The position numbers and the translations under genes are program-made. Positions 39,573 through 53,129 of a DNA stretch of 64,000 nt are shown here, one piece after another. Each line of letters opens with the position of its first letter. The stretch's first letter is position 1. Location of the stretch: contig NC_054689.1 in the NCBI RefSeq assembly GCF_011074885.1, positions 1,240,001-1,304,000 on the forward strand. The letters run 5' to 3'. The notes below the pieces were generated by a model. It saw only the letters and a program-made list of their open reading frames with translations, was not told the origin of the DNA and did not search any database. This DNA comes from Brettanomyces bruxellensis (Eukaryota > Ascomycota > Pichiomycetes > Pichiales > Pichiaceae).

Positions 39573-40382
39573 CTTGCTGAGGTGGAATAGTTGTAATACT
39601 GTAAGTATGTAATGTTAGGTGAAACTAGGATGTTAATCCAGGAGGTGTGACTTAGGATAATCTATACTAATGGTCATTATTAGGAATGCGAAGTGAATAC
39701 TGTGTACGTAAGGAATTCATTTAACTAACCAATTAAGCCGCCTTAGGTATCTGCCACGTGTGAACTGTGCAAAATGTTATGCTGATGTAATATTAAAAGT
39801 TCATAATATTTTGGTTGATTTGGTTTAAGTGTGACTAGTATTTGGTGGATTGAATTCCATACATTCGGGCTTGACCCACATACAGATGGTAGGATTGTAC
39901 AAAGAAGCGTTTAAACATGTTCACTAGCTCGGGTTGACACAACTCAAGCAGGAACTGGTGAGAAAAGCTATTCAGTCAATAGTTCCGAGCAGAAATACTC
40001 GAAATCTTTATAAGATTTCTCGTTAACCAACACACTGAGCGTTTAAGGCTAAAGGAAGGATAAAAATAAAGAATGAAGTATAGAGGAAGTAAACGAGGTG
40101 GAATGCTCATGCCTAATACCTTTATTCCTTATGAGTGAGGTTTTCTGGGCATGAAAGGCTAGTTTTATATGAATCTATTACAACTGAGTGCAGTGTTATG
40201 GTACTTTTAGTTTTGTTGAGGAAGTGTGACATCAGGTAAATTGCATACTGTCGAAGTAATCGTGATTACATCAAGCAAGTAGCAAAGGTGGCAGTTAGAA
40301 GTAAAATACACAATCTGTAATTAGCAGGACAGTTAATTATTAGCAACATATATTCCAATATACACAATTCACAACACACCAA
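39573..40382. other. Convergent region PEX8/MCM6 with dispersed element
   Basis: An 810-bp convergent gap, unusually long. It contains the minus-strand copy of a dispersed non-coding element (40010-40165). No gene was seen. Confidence 0.55.
40010..40165 (-). repeat. Dispersed element, copy A
   Basis: Read on the minus strand it gives CATGCCCAGAAAACCTCACT, ATAAGG, AAAGGTATTA, CCTTTAGCCTTAAA and GGTTAACGAGAAA in order. The same blocks recur at 44.1 and 63.3 kb. Its nature (solo LTR, MITE or other) is unknown. The ends are approximate. Confidence 0.6.
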
Positions 40383-43478
<3,096 letters not shown>

Positions 43479-43685
43479 TTATTTTATTTCTTTAATATCC
43501 TCAAGTATTTTGTTCTTAATCTTTTCTTTCCTACCTTTTCTTTCCTATCCTTAGTTCTTTTTATTCTGCTTTTCCTTGTCTTCTTTACCTTTTTTATCCT
43601 TCTTCTGAAAACTTCGAATGCTATTAAACTGAAGCAGTGTGCAACGTTTTTTTTTTTCGTCCACATTTTCTTTCGCTGAAAATTT

Positions 43686-43691
43686 ACGCGT
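43686..43691. promoter_or_regulatory. MluI cell-cycle box (ACGCGT) upstream of MCM6
   Basis: TTTACGCGTTTTGACGC lies 226 bp upstream of the MCM6 ATG. It holds a perfect MCB and a near-match TGACGC four bases later. MBF-driven G1/S expression of replication genes through MCB is well established in yeasts. Confidence 0.6.
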
Positions 43692-44107
43692 TTTGACGCA
43701 CCTCATTTCGTACCAACTCAGCAACAAACTTACCCCTTTGGGCCTAATTACTCCCGAAGGCCAGAATTTGCCTGGTTACGTAATCAGCACTTCTGACAAC
43801 CACGAGGTCAAATAATAGCTTTTCGTGACTCGTATTACTATGTTTTTTGTTTTAATTTTTAATCCCAATATTTCTGATCGTCCGTGAATTAATCATGCAA
43901 ATTTAACAATAGAGAGGGTGTTTGGGGATTGGGTTTAAAATAGGCCTTTATGTTTGGTGAACTAATGGATGATATGAAAGAGCCTGCTTGCAGAACAGTA
44001 ATGTAGATATTAGTTCATACTATATATGATAGTTCATGCGATACTAGTTTATGGAATAGTAGTTTAATACTAGTGTAATAGATTAGTCGGCAGTCGTGTC
44101 TATATCT

Positions 44108-44285
44108 AACTGCCCTGTCTATGTCAAGAAAACCTCTCTCATAAGGATTAAAAGTATTAAACACATTTTCCACTTTTATTTAGTCCATAATGTCTTCTTC
44201 TTTGGCTCGTTTAATTTTTCCTTTTCCTTTCTTTAGCATTTAAAAACAAATATACTAGTTAACGAGAAACTTCATGAAGTAATCG
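44108..44285 (+). repeat. Dispersed element, copy B
   Basis: It shows ACTGCCCTG, CAAGAAAACCTCTCTCATAA, GGATTAAAAGTATTAAACA, CCTTTCTTTAGC and AGTTAACGAGAAAC in order, shared with copies A and C. The ends are approximate. Confidence 0.6.
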
Positions 44286-44326
44286 GCATCACCCAAAAAT
44301 TGCAACAAGTTTATATTTTACTTCAT

Positions 44327-44444
44327 AGGATATAGCTCATAGAATATAGTTTATAGAATGTTAGCTCACAGAATATAGTTTATAAAATATAGTTTAGAGA
44401 ATATAGTTTAGAGAATATAGTTTAGAGAATATAGTTCGTAGATT
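44327..44444. repeat. 14-bp minisatellite (GAATATAGTTTAGA)
   Basis: Seven to eight units. The last three or four are identical and the first ones degenerate. It lies about 200 bp from the 3' end of the Zn2Cys6 gene. Confidence 0.85.
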
Positions 44445-44647
44445 GAGAAATGTTAACATGTTGACAACATATTTCACATGAAACAACTTATTACAGCATA
44501 ACTACACCAACATTCTCAACAGTATTAACACAACTCAGACACGGAATTCAGTCCAAAGCTACGTACCCAACCCAAAGGCCTTTCATAACATATAGCTGGT
44601 GTTTAGTGACTTCAAACTTACTATCAGACAAACTCTCTCTGCTTTCC

Positions 44648-47308
44648 CTACGTGAACAAGATGCCCTTGCTCTCATCCCGGAAAAACTCGTTGCCATAAT
44701 CAGCATGAAGTGGGTAAAGCACTCCCGAATCCCCCCGGTACCGGATCCTCCGCAAAGTCCAGACTCTAGACAACTTTTCCAAAGATAACCGGCCGCTCTT
44801 GATTCCAACCTTCAAAAGTCTCATGAGCAAGCTTTCAATTATGATTTTTTCGCTGGGCGTGACGGAGCAGAAGCCAAAGATCATCACACACCACTGCACC
44901 ATGCAGATCCGGTGGTCTATATGGCACTCAACGTATCGATCGTAGTTGATTGGGTGCTTAAACGTGTTTGTCAACTCACTGCGGCACACTTGATCGATTT
45001 TTTCAGGGGTAAGGATGACGGTGTTGTCCTCAGTGTTGAGCTGAACGAGGTCAGCAGGGTCGGAAAGCACGAGATCACGATTGTAGTGGCGATCCAACAA
45101 GTCCAGATCGTGTTGGGGCAGTTCGTTTTTAGTGAAACGAACAAGAAAGCCGAAATTCTTCATGGCCCGGCGGAAAAGCCGGCGGACATGTGCGTTTGTG
45201 GGCGGCATCCCCATAAAAGTGTTGCTTACAAGAACGTACAAGTGCAAGGCATCAACCCTGGCCTGGTTGCACATGTCGAAATATGAGAACCAGCACGTGT
45301 TTTGGTCCGGTAAGCCGCCCGAAACGAGTCCGTACGCACTCGGGTACGCCCTCAACTTGTCAACACCGGTGTAATACGGATGGAATCTGGAGGAAATCGG
45401 GATCTGGAACGGGGCGTCTTTCGTCATAATGTACGATTTCTTTGCTTTTGCAATCAACGCGAAGATCTCACACGTTGCAAGCGGGTCAACAACCTTACCG
45501 GTCTCTGCAGCGTGCCCTCTCGCATAGATTATCGCCTTTATAAGGCTCATAACGTCGTCTGTGTACCCCAAGTAGAGTTTGAAGGCTCCCGGGACAAAAA
45601 CGGCGGTTGCAGACCCATCCGGCCCGATTTTCTCCCGATACCCATCCTGGACCATCCCAAGACGATAGAGCTGGGTCATCGAAGCATAGTTAACAGGCAC
45701 AGGATACGCCTTGTCCAATTCAGGGAGTGAAATGACGGAAGGATCAAGTAACGACTCGGGAGTCATCATAAGCACCGAAATTTCAAGCGACGCGAGCAGA
45801 TACTTGGAAATGATGATGGTGTCTGTAATGGGGCGGCCACACTCCACGTAGTCCCACAAGAATTGCTTGGCTCCCTTCAAGTGAACGCTCCAGTGACTAT
45901 CGGAAAAGGATGAGAGGTCTGCAGTTAGAATAATGCTGGTGAGCAACGCACTTTCGGCCTCCGCCGGCATCCGCTCGGGTTTCTCAAGCAAGTTCTTCAA
46001 ATGCCGATAGCAATTCGAGAGATACTTGGTGCGATCGGTCTCAATTCGCCGGATTCGATGATTTATCGTAAAAAGCTTCTCTGACAGCTGGTCTGGGCCG
46101 TTTTCCACATTCCCATTGTCCAGCCCGCGGCGTACCGACACCAGTTTCTCAATCAGGTACCGTGAACCGCAGGCAAGCATCGCATTTAGGAGATATGGAC
46201 TTGTGTGTGCTTTTTCGAGCAATACATGTGTTGTCGACGAGTCGAAATACGACGATGCAAATGGGTTCAACGTTGGCTGAATATTCAACATGAACGAGCG
46301 GAAATCCACCGATTCCCGCCACGTGAGACCCAACGTTTCGCACAAAACATCCATTTTCTGCTTGCTGTCTGACCGTGCGAGGCACTGCAAAAAGTCGTAC
46401 CTGCGGGGTTCGAACTGCGAGCCGCGAGCAAACTCTTCCGGCGCACGGGTGTCTACGTCTGGTGCACGGGTGTCCTTCAACTCTGGCAGCTGCTCTGACT
46501 TGCATTGCACCGCACCCAGGCCTGGAACAGCATCAAAAAACAACGCAGCAAAGTTCTGCAGCCCCGGCCCGACCGTGTCGGAGCTTTCCGTAGGCCCCGG
46601 GCCCGGATCCGATTGTTCGGCAAGCCCAGAAATGCTTTTTCCACTCCAAAATACCGGAACCTGCCCGGGCATCGAGTACCGCTTGTTTTCCTCCATTATA
46701 TCGTCAACCAAGTGTTCCTGGTTTGCCAACATGTTTGCAATCTGCCGCGAAAACCGGTCCTCCGCCGGCTGAACCGCTGGATCATCTTCTGCCTGGCAGT
46801 CTGTCGATTTTTCACCATTGCATCCTTGCTGCTGCATTTCTGTATTGCCAAGAAACTTTGAACTACCAGCAGTATTTTCATCATTTTCATCATTTTCATC
46901 ACCTTCACCTTCATCAGCCTCACCTTCATCTTCTTCATCTTCTTCATCTTCTTCACCTTCACCTTCATCAACACCTCCAACACTCCCTCCTGCTACCTGT
47001 ATGTTCTTAAAAACAATCTTCGGAAATTTCGCTCCTCGAGGAACCTGATCTGTACTCACCACATGTTCAAATTTGAACGGCTGGTACCCACACTCTAGAT
47101 TTAGCCGCCTGCACCGATGGCACATGGGCTTGTGCTCGTCACACTTAACTTTTTTGCTCTTACAAGTCACACATCCACCTCTGCTATACTTGTGTTGACG
47201 TTTTTTGTGTAACTGCTTTGAAAACGAAGCTGCCGGCGTATGACCGGCTGGAGATACCCCACCCGAGATGCAGGCAAATGAATCATTGCTGTTCTGTTTG
47301 GTGGCCAT
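44648..47308 (-). CDS. Zn2Cys6 transcription factor, Lys14-like
   Basis: An 886-residue fungal regulator. The binuclear cluster is CX2CX6CX6CX2CX6C at residues 46-73 (C46, C49, C56, C63, C66, C73), with a YSRGGCVTCKSKKVKCDE start that resembles Lys14 and related factors. A linker holds an acidic stretch (about 113-150) that could activate transcription. From about 330 a fungal-specific regulatory domain follows (NPFASSYFDSS, LLNAMLACGSRYLIEKL, PINYDRYVECH). The gene is divergent from the cytosolic BDH gene across 1.6 kb, so local regulation of BDH is possible. The exact orthologue is uncertain. Confidence 0.85.
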   Translation of the reverse strand: MATKQNSNDSFACISGGVSPAGHTPAASFSKQLHKKRQHKYSRGGCVTCKSKKVKCDEHKPMCHRCRRLNLECGYQPFKFEHVVSTDQVPRGAKFPKIVFKNIQVAGGSVGGVDEGEGEEDEEDEEDEGEADEGEGDENDENDENTAGSSKFLGNTEMQQQGCNGEKSTDCQAEDDPAVQPAEDRFSRQIANMLANQEHLVDDIMEENKRYSMPGQVPVFWSGKSISGLAEQSDPGPGPTESSDTVGPGLQNFAALFFDAVPGLGAVQCKSEQLPELKDTRAPDVDTRAPEEFARGSQFEPRRYDFLQCLARSDSKQKMDVLCETLGLTWRESVDFRSFMLNIQPTLNPFASSYFDSSTTHVLLEKAHTSPYLLNAMLACGSRYLIEKLVSVRRGLDNGNVENGPDQLSEKLFTINHRIRRIETDRTKYLSNCYRHLKNLLEKPERMPAEAESALLTSIILTADLSSFSDSHWSVHLKGAKQFLWDYVECGRPITDTIIISKYLLASLEISVLMMTPESLLDPSVISLPELDKAYPVPVNYASMTQLYRLGMVQDGYREKIGPDGSATAVFVPGAFKLYLGYTDDVMSLIKAIIYARGHAAETGKVVDPLATCEIFALIAKAKKSYIMTKDAPFQIPISSRFHPYYTGVDKLRAYPSAYGLVSGGLPDQNTCWFSYFDMCNQARVDALHLYVLVSNTFMGMPPTNAHVRRLFRRAMKNFGFLVRFTKNELPQHDLDLLDRHYNRDLVLSDPADLVQLNTEDNTVILTPEKIDQVCRSELTNTFKHPINYDRYVECHIDHRICMVQWCVMIFGFCSVTPSEKIIIESLLMRLLKVGIKSGRLSLEKLSRVWTLRRIRYRGDSGVLYPLHADYGNEFFRDESKGILFT

Positions 47309-47941
47309 CTGTGCAAAACTGGAAATGCTGAGAGAGAAGCAAGAGTTGGCGAAACCGATTCCAGTGTGTGTGAAAGATGGACGCCAGGAAAAAAAAAAAA
47401 AAAAAAAAAAAACGGTGCTGATTGGATTTTTTTTTACGGACTGATGCGGCTAGAGTTCGAATCTAGAAATAAGCAACCACCCGGAAACACTAATCAACGT
47501 ATTTGAAAGATAAAAACTGAATGCGGTGTGAATCACACGGATGCAGGACCGTTTCGGATGCCTTGATGATTCAACCCCTTGACAGATAGACAAATTAAAA
47601 TTAGAATAGAACCCCCTGCCTGCATTGCCTGACATGCGAGGCTTGGCAAACAATGGAGAAGCAGGAGATTGGTGTCCCGCTAAAACGATAAACATTAAAA
47701 AAAAAAAAAAAAATTGAGTTACTCAATTAATTATGCACAACGCTACCTATCTGTCCGAATCACTCATCCGTGCACCAGCTTGCTCCTTCCCTGGCGTGGT
47801 TCCATACATGACTCAAATTTGGGCTAGTCACGTTACCCGATGAGAAAAAAAAAAAAAAAAACAGGGGGTGCCAGAAATGAGCTCTCGGGACACATCGTGA
47901 CGAAAAATTTTTCCGAAACGAGGGTATCTGCGAGTAAGACT

Positions 47942-47950
47942 CGGATTCCG
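47942..47950. promoter_or_regulatory. CGG-N3-CCG motif in the shared promoter
   Basis: CGGATTCCG, an inverted CGG pair of the type bound by Zn2Cys6 dimers. The identical nonamer occurs upstream of the second BDH gene (53121-53129). Binding is inferred. Confidence 0.35.
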
Positions 47951-48706
47951 TAAAACTTCTTCCCGTGGCCCATCAATGGAAAGCAGTCACCAGCCCAAAG
48001 GAGAAAACAAGGAGCAACGGGAAATATCAGACACGGACAGATTCGAAATTTTCTGAAATGTTGAACTTTTCACGCCCGAACGAAACAAGTTCGATTTTTA
48101 CAGCTCCGGCAGACATGACGGGTGAAAAGAGGAACCCCAAATTACACTAGAGTCAGTAAATTTTGTGTGTACATGCAGTAAAACTTGTTATTTGTACCGG
48201 ACATTCCAACAATACGTCGGACCTTTGAAAGTGCAGCGAAGGCGGAATTTGGCGGCCTTTTCCGTTACCCTTTTGGAAGGGATTGGACAAGTAAAACGGA
48301 AAAACGAGAGAAAAAGGGGAAAATTTTTTGCGAACGCATTCGATACAATAAAACAGTTTGTAGCCCAAAATCTACTGAGAGAACCCGATTGTCCGATGTA
48401 GTGGGGTGAGCACAAAAGCTAGCCTAGCATCCCGGCGGTCTGCGCTTGACCCTCGGGCGTTCGTTGCGCAGCGGTCAGCAAGCTTAGCGCAGGGACACGG
48501 GGGGAAGAAAAAAAAAAAATAATAATGATTAGAAAAGCAACAGAAAAAAGTGAATTGAAAAAAAAAAAAATTAATAATAATAGAACGAGATTAATGCGTA
48601 GATGGATGAATTAGGAAGGTGGAAAAGCAACCTATAACAAAGCAGATTAGCACCCCAATCTGCAGGTGGAAACGATGAGGTCGCACCAGATTTCGATTGG
48701 CACAAG

Positions 48707-48714
48707 TATAAAAG
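48707..48714 (+). promoter_or_regulatory. TATA box of cytosolic BDH
   Basis: TATAAAAG lies about 175 bp upstream of the ATG, followed by CCCCT (STRE-type) at 48726. This suits a stress- or carbon-regulated gene. Confidence 0.5.
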
Positions 48715-48887
48715 AAGAGGCAATTCCCCTCGTGTTGTTGATAAATGTGGATTTAACACTTGTAAATTGCTTTCGCAGCTTTCTGCAACACTCAGTTCTT
48801 CAACAGCCAAAGGATTATCTTCTTTGATTGACTAAAGCTTAGCTTAACAGCAGAACTAAAGACTAGCAACAGTTCATTATTAAAACT

Positions 48888-50018
48888 ATGAAGGGACTTC
48901 TATTTTACGACAGGGGAGATCTCAGATACTCGGACATCCCCGAGCCAGAAATCGAGGATGAGAACCAGGTCAAAGTCAAGGTGGCATACTGTGGCATCTG
49001 TGGTACAGATCTTCACGAATACTTGGAGGGTCCAATTTTCTTCCCAAAGAAGGGAGACGTGAATCCCATTTCCGGAGCAACTGTTCCCATCTGCCCGGGA
49101 CACGAGATGTCTGGAATTGTCGAGAAGGTGGGTTCGAACGTGACGCACCTCAAGCCTGGTGACCATGTCGTTATTGAGGCTTCTGCACACTGTTCAGACA
49201 TGGTTCACTACAAAAAGACGGTTGAGCCAAAGCCTTTCTGCAGTGCATGCAAGGCCGGAAAGCCAAACTGCTGCAAAAACACGAACTTCATCGGTTTGGG
49301 TGTTGCATCTGGTGGTTTCGGCCAGTATGTTGTTTATGGTGCCGAACATATCTTGAAAGTTCCTGATTCGATTCCAATCGACACTGCTGCCTTGGTTGAA
49401 CCTATTTCCGTGGCTTGGCACGGTGTCGAGAGGGCAAACTTCAAGCCTGGCCAGACAGCTTTGGTGCTAGGAGGTGGCCCGATCGGTTTGGCCTCAATTT
49501 TGGCATTGAGAGGCCACAAAGCAGGAAAAATCGTCTGCTCCGAGCCTGCACTCATCAGAAGGGAGCTTGCCAAGAAGTTGGGTGCAGAGGTGTTCAACCC
49601 AATGGACCACAAGGACCCAATTGGCGACTTGAAGGCTCTGGTTCCGGAAACGGAGGGTTTCGATGCCTCGTTTGACTGCTCAGGCATTCCTGTCACGTTT
49701 AGTACTTCGATTGATGCCTTGGGACCCGGCGGAACTGCCGTTAACGTCGCAATCTGGGCCGACAAGCCAATCAAATACATTCCTATGTGCTTGACGTACC
49801 AGGAGAAGTTCGCTACAGGTTCCATGGGTTACGTTGTTGATGATTTCGCCGCTGTCATCAAGGCCATCGACTCAGGTCTCATCCCGATCGACTGCATCAG
49901 ACACATGATCACCGGTAAGGTTGAGCCTAAGGATACCGTTGAGAAGGGTTTCAAGGAGTTGATTACTCACAAGGAGACCAATGTCAAGATTCTCGTTACT
50001 CCAAACGGCCGGATCTGA
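48888..50018 (+). CDS. BDH1: (R,R)-butanediol dehydrogenase-like, cytosolic
   Basis: A 376-residue zinc-dependent medium-chain dehydrogenase of the Bdh1/Bdh2 family, which interconverts acetoin and 2,3-butanediol with NAD(H). The catalytic zinc site is Cys38 in CGICGTDLHE with GHE at 71-73. A structural-zinc-like Cys cluster (C118, C121, C128/C129) follows. The Rossmann glycine motif is GGGPIGL at 195-201. No targeting signal is present. A paralogue with a mitochondrial presequence lies 4 kb downstream on the same strand. Substrate specificity (sorbitol or xylitol versus butanediol) cannot be settled from sequence alone. Confidence 0.87.
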   Translation: MKGLLFYDRGDLRYSDIPEPEIEDENQVKVKVAYCGICGTDLHEYLEGPIFFPKKGDVNPISGATVPICPGHEMSGIVEKVGSNVTHLKPGDHVVIEASAHCSDMVHYKKTVEPKPFCSACKAGKPNCCKNTNFIGLGVASGGFGQYVVYGAEHILKVPDSIPIDTAALVEPISVAWHGVERANFKPGQTALVLGGGPIGLASILALRGHKAGKIVCSEPALIRRELAKKLGAEVFNPMDHKDPIGDLKALVPETEGFDASFDCSGIPVTFSTSIDALGPGGTAVNVAIWADKPIKYIPMCLTYQEKFATGSMGYVVDDFAAVIKAIDSGLIPIDCIRHMITGKVEPKDTVEKGFKELITHKETNVKILVTPNGRI

Positions 50019-50498
50019 ATGCGCCGCTAATTTTATGTATCATGTGTAATGGGCAATGAATAGACGACTGATTAATGTTTAGGATGCTGGATTATTGTAT
50101 TGGAAAGTTGTATGTAGTGTGTTGAACTGTATTTCTTTACGCATAATTGTACTTCTATTCTATTCTTTTTCATCTAATTTACCTCCATTCTTTTTCATCT
50201 AATTTACCTCTATTCTTTTCCATCGGATTTACCTCTATTCTTTCCCTCTGTTTTCGCTGCTTCTATTATTCTTTTCACTTTTCTTCCCTCCATTCTTCCC
50301 TGTTGTTTACATTTTCGCGACTTCTATTTTTTTATTTTTTTCTATCTCTTCCCACTGATCTGTCTCCGATCTCATCCTAACATCTCCTCGATAAGCTCTA
50401 TTTAGTACAACTTATCTTTTTGCTGGAAAAAATCATATATACAGGCCGTTGTAAATTCACCAATCCTTCATTTAACAGAATTTCACAGCCCGAAACCA
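50019..50498. other. Intergenic region BDH-BIK1
   Basis: 480 bp, T/C-rich, containing a 25-bp tandem repeat. No gene was seen. Confidence 0.5.
50159..50248. repeat. 25-bp tandem repeat, 3.6 units
   Basis: Units TCTATTCTTTTTCATCTAAT plus TTACC start at 50159, 50184, 50209 and (partial) 50234. They lie just after BDH. Confidence 0.85.
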
Positions 50499-52067
50499 AT
50501 GACTGACCCGGAGTTGAAGGTAGGCTCCACAGTTCGCTTTCTTAACGGATATGCCATCTTGAAGTATGTTGGTCCAATTAAGGACAAGTCCGGGGTGTTT
50601 GCAGGTGTAGAGTTGATGGGTGCACTACGCAAGAAAGGAAAAAACTCAGGAAATGCATACGGAGTTCATTATTTCGACACTTCGGAGCCATTGACAGGCT
50701 TATTTATACCGTACAAAGCACTTTTAAAGCTGAATAAAGGAAGCAGGGTGAAGTCCTTTAACGGGCATCTGTCACTCAACTCTGAAAATACAATAAGCAG
50801 CAATTCTTCCGCACTGGCGTCACCGCTACACTCATCCAGTTCATTTTCATCCAGTCCGCTTCCAAATAGTCCAAATAACGAGCAATTGCAGCAGCTGGAA
50901 GCCAAAAATAAAGAGTGTAATCTGAAGATAAAGCAGTATGAAACCAAGTTGGAAGAGCGTTCTCAAATTCTCAAAGAGATGGAGTCCACTATCTCCAACT
51001 TTGAGCCAATTCTTGCCGATTACGATAAGCAGTTGAAGTCGAAAGAAGAAAGATATTCGAAGTTTAAGAAAAATGCTGAAAGCCAGATAAAGGAGCTGCT
51101 AGAGACAATCGAACTGCTTGAATCGCAGACAAAAGAGAGCCAGGAAATGTATGCAAAGAAGTTCAAAGAGCTACAGGCGAAGGCCAAGAGTAAACCTGTT
51201 GGTGAAGATGCTAAAGATGAAACTTCAGCTTTAAAGAAAGAGATAGATGAGCTCCAGAAGCAGTTGCAGTCGAAGGATGATGCATTCAAAGATTTGAAGG
51301 CTTCCAAGGATAAAGAGATAAACAGTATGAGGAAGTTTGAGATGGAGAATTACACCTTAGAACTGAAAATTGAGGACCAGGATCAGGAAATCAAAGAGCT
51401 TCAGAACCAGATTTCCAAAAAGAGTAAGCAATCCAATTCAAGTGCCGAAACATCCCAAAAACTTGAAGCTGAATTAAAATCGCTCAAGCAGAAACTCGGG
51501 CAGGCCGAGAATGACAAGAATGTTCTGCAAGCATCCGAAGATTATCTTAAGAAGCAGATTGAGAATGTGGAAAAAGGCAAGAGGGAGCTATTAGAGAAAT
51601 ACAAGAAATCCGCCGACCGAATAAAGGAAGTGGAGGATAAATTGAAGGAGAAGGATCGCAAATTGGAGGAGTTAGAGAAGAAACTTGATGAAAAGGATCA
51701 AAGATTGGAGGAACTAAAGAAGAAAATTGATGAAAAGGATCAAATATTGAAGGAGAAAGATGACAAGTTAAAGGAGAAAGATGATAAATTGAAAGAGAAA
51801 GATAACAAGTTAAAAGAGAAGGTTGTCAAATTAAAAGAAAAGGATGATAAGTTAAAGAAAAAAGATGACAATCCAAAAGAGAACAAAAATCGTGTAAGTA
51901 ATGATATACATGAGGAAACACAACTTCTGACTGATAAAGGTGAACTTAAAGTATATGAGCCAGAAACAAAGGCGGATCCTGCTGCCGGACGCACAAAATG
52001 GTGTGGACTATGTGAACGACCTGGACATGACAGTATTGATTGCCCTTACGATAATGGACTGTTTTAA
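50499..52067 (+). CDS. BIK1: CLIP-170-type microtubule plus-end protein Bik1
   Basis: A 522-residue +TIP. The CAP-Gly domain covers about 5-75 (GYAILKYVGPIKDKSGVFAG, then GLFIPYKALLKL). A Ser-rich linker follows (about 90-125), then a long coiled coil (about 128-475) with a KLKEKDD heptad-like repeat near its end. A C-terminal CCHC zinc knuckle, WCGLCERPGHDSIDC, binds EB1/Bim1-type and dynein-linked partners. It keeps dynein and kinesin at plus ends. S. cerevisiae BIK1 (YCL029C) is adjacent to HIS4 (YCL030C); here HIS4 is 8 kb away. Confidence 0.95.
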   Translation: MTDPELKVGSTVRFLNGYAILKYVGPIKDKSGVFAGVELMGALRKKGKNSGNAYGVHYFDTSEPLTGLFIPYKALLKLNKGSRVKSFNGHLSLNSENTISSNSSALASPLHSSSSFSSSPLPNSPNNEQLQQLEAKNKECNLKIKQYETKLEERSQILKEMESTISNFEPILADYDKQLKSKEERYSKFKKNAESQIKELLETIELLESQTKESQEMYAKKFKELQAKAKSKPVGEDAKDETSALKKEIDELQKQLQSKDDAFKDLKASKDKEINSMRKFEMENYTLELKIEDQDQEIKELQNQISKKSKQSNSSAETSQKLEAELKSLKQKLGQAENDKNVLQASEDYLKKQIENVEKGKRELLEKYKKSADRIKEVEDKLKEKDRKLEELEKKLDEKDQRLEELKKKIDEKDQILKEKDDKLKEKDDKLKEKDNKLKEKVVKLKEKDDKLKKKDDNPKENKNRVSNDIHEETQLLTDKGELKVYEPETKADPAAGRTKWCGLCERPGHDSIDCPYDNGLF

Positions 52068-52285
52068 ATAGCTATGAATTTATATGTAATTATATGTACA
52101 GGAATGAAGAATGGACAAGATGTGTTCCATGAAGGTGAAGCAGGGAGCGAGAAAAAAAAATTTTGATCCGTAGCAAATACTTAAACACGCTGCGACATGT
52201 AAATTGTAATGACTCCCGCGAAAAGATTTCGAAGCAACCTGAATAAAGCCGAGAAATATTATATGCCTCTAATGCGCATGTGCAC

Positions 52286-52711
52286 TTATATCTTGTAACG
52301 CTGGGATGGATCAACATGGAATGGTGACCATATACCCCTAACAGAGCTATTAAGTGATATGACATTCTGCTTAGGCTTCTTCAACTTCGAGCCGGTCGAA
52401 TTTATGAGCAACTTCAGCTTGTTCTCAATTACATCTGCGTTCCATTTCCTGCAGCATATTTGTTTGCTCTTCTCATTTGTGTAAAAACCTCTGATGACTG
52501 GATGAAATCCAGGCTTCTCCAGAACCTGGAACTCGATCTCCGGATACTGTGAAGCAAATCCTTTCAGTCTTGATCTCAAGAAATCTCTCATTCCTACAGA
52601 TGAACCGCCAAAATCGCAGTATGTAATCAGAATCTTCTTACAGGGCAAAACAAACGACCCTAGCCCATTACGGGCCTTCGATACTTGTTGTATAAAGTTT
52701 ATCGCTGCCAT
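52286..52711 (-). CDS. MRPL51: Mitochondrial large-subunit ribosomal protein mL43
   Basis: A 141-residue thioredoxin-like mL43. RNGLGSFVLPCKKILITYCD and GGSSVGMRDFL match Mrpl51 at the same positions, and the C-terminus has NSSVRGIWSPFH. ATG 52711 fits the family; the frame upstream is open for 47 codons but lacks similarity. The product is a peripheral large-subunit component of the mitoribosome. It is convergent with BIK1. Confidence 0.92.
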   Translation of the reverse strand: MAAINFIQQVSKARNGLGSFVLPCKKILITYCDFGGSSVGMRDFLRSRLKGFASQYPEIEFQVLEKPGFHPVIRGFYTNEKSKQICCRKWNADVIENKLKLLINSTGSKLKKPKQNVISLNSSVRGIWSPFHVDPSQRYKI

Positions 52712-53120
52712 CACTATGTGCCAAATGTTGATTATGTGGAAAAAACGTGAAGAATGTGTGGAAAAGGTGTGGTAGTGGATTGGCTGTTCAGATAAATGAA
52801 GAGCATATTGCGAAGGCTTGAAAATTAAAGTGGAAGCAGAAGTAAAACACAAAAAAAATCAAAAAAAAGCGTTGGCATCCGTACACTGCGTGATCTACAA
52901 ATTGACGGCCATCCTTACATTTCTCAAAAAATATATTTTACGACCATCCCTACACTTGTTCCCTTTTTTTCGGGCGACATCTCACCCGACCCCGCGCAAG
53001 TTCCGGGAAAATCATACGAGTGTATTCCCCGGCTATTGTGGGATGATGAAATACGAGCGGATGATTGGCCGAAACGAGTAAAAGACGGGGTGGGTCGATG
53101 TGGGGCCACCAGCTTTGCGG

Positions 53121-53129
53121 CGGATTCCG
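53121..53129. promoter_or_regulatory. CGG-N3-CCG motif upstream of the second BDH
   Basis: CGGATTCCG, identical to the nonamer at 47942-47950, lies about 1.0 kb upstream of the mitochondrial BDH ATG. Confidence 0.3.

Larger units (their letters stand above)
47309..48887. other. Divergent region between Zn2Cys6 gene and BDH
   Basis: 1.58 kb with A runs at 47389-47412, 47696-47714 and 47846-47861, a CGG-N3-CCG motif at 47942-47950, and a TATA box near BDH. Short open frames are not convincing. Confidence 0.6.

Noticed and set aside
39755..39760. CACGTG E-box
   Set aside because: It lies between two convergent 3' ends (PEX8 and MCM6), so it is not in a promoter.
47445..47470. CTAGAGTTCGAATCTAG, resembling a tRNA T-arm
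   Set aside because: The loop register is off by one, the 5' part needed for a tRNA is a poly-A run, and no acceptor stem exists. It is a chance palindrome.
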